Shown in pieces: positions 6,167 through 9,722 of a stretch of 9,722 bases of DNA. The notes beneath the pieces were generated by a model. The model was given only the letters and a program-made list of their open reading frames with translations. It was not told the DNA's origin and did no database searches. The position numbers and the translations under genes were made by a program. Source of the stretch: an uncultured Prevotella sp. (GTDB taxonomy: Bacteria > Bacteroidota > Bacteroidia > Bacteroidales > Bacteroidaceae); contig USJD01000137.1 of NCBI GenBank assembly GCA_900554835.1, forward strand, positions 1 through 9,722, in the 5' to 3' direction. Each line of letters opens with the position of its first letter. Within the stretch, counting starts at the first letter, position 1.

Positions 6167-6859
6167 AAAAAACTGGATCATATCAAGGCTATCGCTTTTG
6201 ATGCCGACGACACCCTCTGGGCCTTGCAGACTTACTTCGAGGAAGTGGAGGTTGAGTACTGTGACTTGCTTTCTGACTATGGAAGCAAGGAGGAAATCTC
6301 TGCTGCGCTCTTTGAGACGGAAGGGGGAAACATGGAGGACTTGGGATATGGCGTCAAGGCGTTCACCATCTCATTAGTGGAAAATGCCATCAAGGTGAGC
6401 GACGGAAAGGTGCCTGCCCGCGTGATAGGGAGAGCGGTGGAATTGGGAAAGACGCTGCTGAGACTGGATGCCAAACCGCTCGAAGAGGTGGAGGAGACTT
6501 TGGCAAAACTCAGAAAGACGGAATATAAGTTGGCGGTCTTTACCAAGGGCGAACTGCAGGATCAGGAGAATAAACTCTGGCGATCGGGACTGCAGCGATA
6601 TTTTGATGTGGTGAGCATCGTGAGCGACAAGAAACCGGAAGCTTATCGCCGACTTTGCCGTGAGTTGGGTGTGCTGCCGGAGGAATTGGTGATGGTGGGC
6701 AACAGTTTCAAGAGCGACATTGCGCCTGCCCTCAAGATAGGGGCTTCTGCCATTCATATCCCTTTTCATACGATATGGGCGCATGAAAAAACGGAGGAGT
6801 TCGAACATGAACGCCTCCGTCGTATTACTCATTTTTCGGAAATTCTCAATCTCGTTTAG
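6164..6859 (+). CDS. HAD-superfamily hydrolase (YjjG/COG1011-like phosphatase)
   Basis: A 231-aa cytoplasmic phosphatase, probably Mg-dependent and acting on a small phosphorylated metabolite; the substrate is unknown. Motif I is D13-A-D15-D-T-L-W with the nucleophilic Asp13 and acid/base Asp15. An alpha-helical cap spans about 20-105. Motif II is F-T127-K-G, motif III K-K157-P-E, and motif IV G-N180-S-F-K-S-D185. Motif IV has Asn where many relatives have the first Asp, but D185 is kept. The start at 6164 (M-K-K-L-D-H) fits the family length and lies downstream of the promoter; upstream in-frame ATGs at 6032 and 6155 are less likely. No Shine-Dalgarno is present. It is monocistronic and convergent with the lipoprotein gene 49 bases downstream; the last part of its coding sequence contains a hairpin serving that neighbour. 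Confidence 0.88.
   Translation: MKKLDHIKAIAFDADDTLWALQTYFEEVEVEYCDLLSDYGSKEEISAALFETEGGNMEDLGYGVKAFTISLVENAIKVSDGKVPARVIGRAVELGKTLLRLDAKPLEEVEETLAKLRKTEYKLAVFTKGELQDQENKLWRSGLQRYFDVVSIVSDKKPEAYRRLCRELGVLPEELVMVGNSFKSDIAPALKIGASAIHIPFHTIWAHEKTEEFEHERLRRITHFSEILNLV
6786..6820 (-). terminator. Intrinsic terminator of the lipoprotein gene, nested in the HAD coding sequence
   Basis: ACGGAGG (6791-6797) pairs with CCTCCGT (6814-6820), then after one A-G mismatch GTTC (6799-6802) pairs with GAAC (6809-6812) over a 6-base loop. Read on the minus strand the hairpin is followed directly by six Ts (complement of 6786-6791), the standard intrinsic-terminator layout. It lies about 90 bases after the lipoprotein stop codon and about 40 bases before the HAD stop, inside its reading frame. 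On the plus strand no T-run follows directly, so HAD transcription should read through. Confidence 0.7.
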
Positions 6860-6908
6860 TCTTGTCTCAAGGATTTCTCTCAGATTTCCTGCGATGAACG
6901 CATGGACT

Positions 6909-7742
6909 TTATTTGAGTTCTTCCTTGATTTTTTCTGCTGCTTTCTGGGCTGCTTTCTGGGCTGCTGCATTGGCAGTCTGCGCATTGGCCTTGCGGTGAT
7001 AGCTCTGGATATTGCCCCGAGAATCACGGAGAGCGAGCGAATCATCCTTCATATAGACGAAAGAAAGCGTGTCGTAGGTGGTTTTCTCGTTGAAAACAAC
7101 ACCATTAAACTCGTATCTTCCTCTCACTAAGATCAGCTTGCCGTTGTAGGCGTGCCACTCTGTGTAATGGGGAACCTCAGGATATTCCACAGGACTGTCG
7201 TCCTCTACCGAACTGTTGGTCGCCACCATTCCCACGGAGCGTGCTTCTCCCATCCGCTTGAGCGTAAATCCGTATTCGCGTGGAATCATGTAGGTTTCCA
7301 CGATGCTGTCGGGCATATTGGCGAGAATGCGCTGCTGCTGTCTCTTGGAGAGGTGGGTGACATCTCTGAGATGAGGCATCACCTGATAGGTCCAGGTGGC
7401 TTTCAGCTTGTCGAGGTCGATGACCATGCTTGCCTTATTTTTTTCCTTGGCAGGGATGATGCAGATCCAGTCGCCAACTTCGATATTGCCAAATACCTGG
7501 TGGTTGCGGTTGGCTTCGAGAATGTTATATTTTACAGGATCGCCGCCCTGATTGGGGAGCATGACCACTGCGGAGTCTGTGCATCCCATGCAGGCAAGTC
7601 CGTAGATGGCCTTGTCGCCCTTGGCTGGTTTTGACATGCTGATGGGTAAGTTCTGCTGAGGTAGCGGCGGTTTGGGACCACGATGGCAGGAAAGCATGGC
7701 AAAGGTGGCAAATCCGAGAATTAAAAAAGTCTTAATTTTCAT
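6909..7742 (-). CDS. Lipoprotein of unknown function with CxxC motif
   Basis: A 277-aa probable membrane-anchored lipoprotein. The chosen ATG (7742) gives M-K-I-K followed by a hydrophobic segment and the lipobox M-L-S-C19, so lipidation would be at Cys19; a longer open frame from 7793 adds 17 residues that run upstream through the promoter and is rejected. After a Pro-rich linker (23-38), a segment at 47-55 reads Y-G-L-A-C51-M-G-C54-T, faintly like the N-terminal CxxC of NlpE-type lipoproteins, but this is weak. Residues about 70-235 look like a beta-rich globular domain with several G-D-W and Y-E-F-N-G strands. The C-terminus (252-277) is an Ala/Lys/Gln-rich helix built on A-A-Q-K repeats. 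I do not recognise the family beyond this. It has its own promoter, divergent from the fucose synthase gene, and a terminator inside the HAD gene. Confidence 0.8.
   Translation of the reverse strand: MKIKTFLILGFATFAMLSCHRGPKPPLPQQNLPISMSKPAKGDKAIYGLACMGCTDSAVVMLPNQGGDPVKYNILEANRNHQVFGNIEVGDWICIIPAKEKNKASMVIDLDKLKATWTYQVMPHLRDVTHLSKRQQQRILANMPDSIVETYMIPREYGFTLKRMGEARSVGMVATNSSVEDDSPVEYPEVPHYTEWHAYNGKLILVRGRYEFNGVVFNEKTTYDTLSFVYMKDDSLALRDSRGNIQSYHRKANAQTANAAAQKAAQKAAEKIKEELK
6937..6968 (-). repeat. 12-base tandem repeat encoding A-A-Q-K
   Basis: GCTGCTTTCTGG is repeated twice in tandem (6937-6948, 6949-6960) followed by a partial third copy. On the minus strand it codes for A-A-Q-K units near the lipoprotein C-terminus. 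As the period is a multiple of three, unit gain or loss would keep the frame and change only the length of the terminal helix. Confidence 0.75.
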
Positions 7743-7763
7743 TTTATTTTTTATTTTATGGTG

Positions 7764-7794
7764 CAAAGATAGTGCAAATTGCGATAAATACAAA
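7764..7794 (-). promoter_or_regulatory. Promoter of the lipoprotein gene
   Basis: On the minus strand TTTG (7791-7794) and TATCTTTG (7764-7771) are 19 bases apart, a full Bacteroidota consensus match. The -7 box lies 21 bases upstream of the chosen start codon, which supports that start over the longer frame. Confidence 0.75.
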
Positions 7795-7834
7795 ATAAAT
7801 CCCTAAAACTTTTTATTCTTTGAGAGAAAAATCG

Positions 7835-7842
7835 TAATTTTG
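7835..7842 (+). promoter_or_regulatory. Probable -7 box of the fucose synthase operon promoter
   Basis: TAATTTTG fits TAnnTTTG 37 bases upstream of the ATG. The -33 region at the correct distance is only TTTA or TTTT (7811-7815), so the upstream half is weak. It stands back to back with the lipoprotein promoter in a 137-base intergenic region, and the flanks (TCG before, CAC after) are identical to the porin promoter. Confidence 0.55.
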
Positions 7843-7879
7843 CACGGAGAAAATAATAACTTAAATTTTTGATGTAAAA

Positions 7880-9088
7880 ATGTTGAGTAAGGATAGTAAG
7901 ATTTACATTGCTGGGCATCATGGCTTGGTGGGTTCCGCAATCTGGAACAATTTGAAGAAACGTGGTTACAATAACTTAGTGGGTCGTTCGCATAAGGAAC
8001 TGGACCTGACCGACCAATATGCCGTTCAGAAATTCTTTGATGAGGAGCGCCCGGATGCTGTGGTCTTAGCTGCTGCTTTCGTGGGCGGCATCATGGCCAA
8101 TTCGCTCTACCGCGCCGACTTCATCATGCAGAACATGAAGATGCAATGTAATGTCATCAGCAATGCTTACAATCATGGTGTGAAGAAGCTGCTCTTCTTA
8201 GGCTCTACCTGTATCTATCCGAAGGATGCACCGCAGCCTATGAAGGAGGATGTGCTCCTTACTTCTCCTCTGGAATATACCAACGAGGAGTATGCCATTG
8301 CCAAGATTGCCGGACTGAAGATGTGCGAGAGCTACAATCTGCAGTATGGCACCAACTATATCGCTGTGATGCCTACCAACCTCTATGGTCCGAATGATAA
8401 TTTCCACTTGGAAAACAGTCATGTGATGCCTGCGATGATGCGCAAGATCTACTTGGCTAAGTTGATTCATGAGGGCGACTGGCACAGTATTGAGGTGGAT
8501 ATGAACAAGCGTCCGATCAACCCTACTGATAAACTGCGCGAACTCATCGGCGAGGGTAACGTGGATGGTCATAACGACCATGAGCGTATCCTGAAAGCAT
8601 TGGAGTTCTATGGTATATATAATAATAAGGTGGTGCTCTGGGGTACAGGTACTCCGCTGCGTGAGTTCCTCTGGAGCGAGGATATGGCGGATGCCAGCGT
8701 TCACGTGCTCCTGAATGTTGATTTCAAGGACATCATCGGTATCGAGAAATATAGTTCTGTTTTCTATGGTGCCAAGGTGGACGGTGCCGTTGACCGTAAT
8801 AATTCTGAGGGTCGTGGCGGTGCAATTCCTTCGCTCGGTGAAATCCGCAACTGCCACATCAACGTGGGTACTGGTAAGGAACTTACTATCCGTGAACTCT
8901 CTGAACTGATCGTGAAGACTGTGGGCTTCGAGGGCACTGTGGAGTTTGATGCTTCCAAGCCAGACGGAACTCCAAGAAAGTTGATCGACGTGAGCAAGTT
9001 GCACTCGCTCGGTTGGACCCATCAGGTGGAAATCGAGGATGGTGTGGAGAAACTTTATGAATGGTATCAGAACAGTCTAAAGGACTAA
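7880..9088 (+). CDS. fcl: GDP-L-fucose synthase (GDP-4-keto-6-deoxymannose epimerase/reductase)
   Basis: A 402-aa cytoplasmic short-chain dehydrogenase that makes GDP-L-fucose from GDP-4-keto-6-deoxy-D-mannose using NADPH, after Gmd. The Rossmann motif G-H-H-G-L-V-G is at 12-18. The catalytic set is complete: S109, C111, Y138, K142 and H181, each two positions after the E. coli WcaG residues S107, C109, Y136, K140 and H179. The C-terminal hallmark D-A-S-K-P-D-G-T-P-R-K-L-I-D is at 357-370. WcaG has about 320 residues; the extra 80 here lie in two insertions, about 197-248 and 281-325, which I believe are usual in Bacteroidota homologues. The gene starts without a Shine-Dalgarno and is followed after three bases by rfbC. 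No gmd is in the window. Confidence 0.95.
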   Translation: MLSKDSKIYIAGHHGLVGSAIWNNLKKRGYNNLVGRSHKELDLTDQYAVQKFFDEERPDAVVLAAAFVGGIMANSLYRADFIMQNMKMQCNVISNAYNHGVKKLLFLGSTCIYPKDAPQPMKEDVLLTSPLEYTNEEYAIAKIAGLKMCESYNLQYGTNYIAVMPTNLYGPNDNFHLENSHVMPAMMRKIYLAKLIHEGDWHSIEVDMNKRPINPTDKLRELIGEGNVDGHNDHERILKALEFYGIYNNKVVLWGTGTPLREFLWSEDMADASVHVLLNVDFKDIIGIEKYSSVFYGAKVDGAVDRNNSEGRGGAIPSLGEIRNCHINVGTGKELTIRELSELIVKTVGFEGTVEFDASKPDGTPRKLIDVSKLHSLGWTHQVEIEDGVEKLYEWYQNSLKD

Positions 9089-9091
9089 GAT

Positions 9092-9655
9092 ATGGAAATA
9101 ATCAAAACAGATATAGAAGGCGTGCTCATCATTGAGCCTCGCATCTTCAAGGATGCCCGTGGCTATTTCTTCGAGAGTTTTTCTCAGCGTGAATTTGACG
9201 AGAAGGTGGCTCCGATATTGGGTCATCCTATCCATTTCTGCCAGGACAACGAGAGTATGTCGTCCTATGGCGTGATGCGCGGACTTCATTTCCAGCGCCC
9301 TCCGTTCACCCAGAGCAAGTTGGTGCGCTGCGTGAAGGGTGCCGTGCTGGATGTGGCTGTGGATATCCGCAAGGGTTCTCCTACCTATGGCAAGCATGTG
9401 GCTGTGGAACTGACCGAGGATAATCATCGCCAGTTCTTTATCCCTCGTGGTTTTGCCCATGGCTTTGCCGTGCTCAGCGAAACTGCTGTGTTCCAGTACA
9501 AGTGCGATGAGTTCTATCATCCTGAGGCTGACGGGGGAATCTCTATCCTCGACGAGAGCTTGGGCATCGACTGGAAGATTCCTACAGAGCATGCTATTCT
9601 CTCTGAGAAGGACACCAAGCATGATATGCTGAAAGACTTTGACAGTCCTTTTTAA
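9092..9655 (+). CDS. rfbC: dTDP-4-dehydrorhamnose 3,5-epimerase
   Basis: A 187-aa cupin-fold enzyme (RmlC) that epimerises C3 and C5 of dTDP-4-keto-6-deoxyglucose, the third step of dTDP-L-rhamnose synthesis. The sequence shows R-G-Y-F-F-E-S-F (23-30), the hallmark V-M-R-G-L-H66-F-Q with the catalytic His66, K-L-V-R-C-V-K-G (76-83), D-V-A-V-D-I-R-K-G-S-P-T-Y-G (87-100), F-I-P-R-G-F-A-H-G-F (116-125), Y136 in the position of the family's catalytic Tyr, and L-S-E-K-D174 near the Asp of the His-Asp pair. Length is typical (about 185). It starts 3 bases after fcl, with AGGA (9081-9084) inside the fcl end as ribosome site, so both are cotranscribed. The other rhamnose genes (rfbA, rfbB, rfbD) are not in the window and could follow. 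Confidence 0.95.
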   Translation: MEIIKTDIEGVLIIEPRIFKDARGYFFESFSQREFDEKVAPILGHPIHFCQDNESMSSYGVMRGLHFQRPPFTQSKLVRCVKGAVLDVAVDIRKGSPTYGKHVAVELTEDNHRQFFIPRGFAHGFAVLSETAVFQYKCDEFYHPEADGGISILDESLGIDWKIPTEHAILSEKDTKHDMLKDFDSPF

Positions 9656-9703
9656 AGGCTTTTAAAGGTAAAAAAGTAAAAAGGTAAAAAGGTAAAAAAA
9701 AGG
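9650..9703. repeat. GGTAAAAA-type tandem repeat tract after rfbC
   Basis: TTTTAAAGG occurs at 9650-9658 and 9660-9668, followed by four imperfect units of about 8 bases of the form (G)GTAAAAA up to 9703. The tract begins at the rfbC stop codon and no coding sense is seen. A weak AAAAG/CTTTT hairpin with a short loop follows. Such simple tracts are prone to slippage. It separates rfbC from whatever begins near the window end, where an ATG at 9720-9722 could start a gene but nothing can be judged. Confidence 0.6.
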
Positions 9704-9722
9704 CTTTGCTTTTTGCTGCATG

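Noticed and set aside
8198..9022. Long minus-strand frame opposite fcl, and a similar one opposite rfbC (9077-9622)
   Set aside because: Both mirror well-supported enzymes with all catalytic residues in place; the antisense products have no domain pattern.
1..9722. CRISPR array
   Set aside because: The TTGTTGA motifs are too short and lack regular spacers, and no cas gene is present.

Overview
The window looks like chromosomal DNA of a gut Bacteroidota, most likely Prevotella/Segatella or a close relative. Four upstream regions carry the Bacteroidota sigma-factor pattern TTTG-N19/20-TAnnTTTG, two more carry only the -7 half, and most genes lack a Shine-Dalgarno. The families also fit: an IntDOT-like tyrosine recombinase, a PF09820-type ATPase with a PD-(D/E)XK tail, a phosphate-selective-porin-like barrel, and a GDP-fucose synthase with extra insertions. 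The genus is inferred from gene style, not from a marker gene.

Region 1 (1-2690) is the edge of a mobile or accessory island. On the minus strand a 407-aa tyrosine recombinase overlaps by 4 bases a 124-aa protein that resembles the RhuM/HTH group. On the island-interior side lies a gene-free stretch with about nine copies of a TTGTTGA/TCAACAA motif in both orientations, including a 14-bp perfect inverted pair. Upstream of the recombinase is a 540-base gene-free, AT-rich stretch with several short direct and inverted repeats. The island appears to end near 2440-2690 in an AT-rich, frameshifted coding remnant joined to the 3' tail of an N-acetylmuramoyl-L-alanine amidase whose front half is missing.

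Region 2 (2855-5962) holds a strong bidirectional terminator hairpin, a 595-aa AAA-ATPase-like/PD-(D/E)XK protein on the minus strand, and divergently a 345-aa outer-membrane porin.

Region 3 (5963-7742) holds a HAD-superfamily phosphatase (plus) converging on a lipoprotein of unknown function (minus). The lipoprotein's intrinsic terminator appears to lie inside the last 75 bases of the HAD coding sequence.

Region 4 (7743-9722) is a divergent promoter region followed by a two-gene nucleotide-sugar unit. GDP-L-fucose synthase and dTDP-4-dehydrorhamnose 3,5-epimerase are separated by three bases, so precursors for fucose and rhamnose would be made together for surface polysaccharide or glycoprotein. 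The window ends in a GGTAAAAA repeat tract.

Regions 2-4 are fairly ordinary chromosomal genes. The parts most worth a second look are the recombinase/RhuM-like pair with its repeat array, the island junction with gene remnants, and the terminator nested in the HAD gene.
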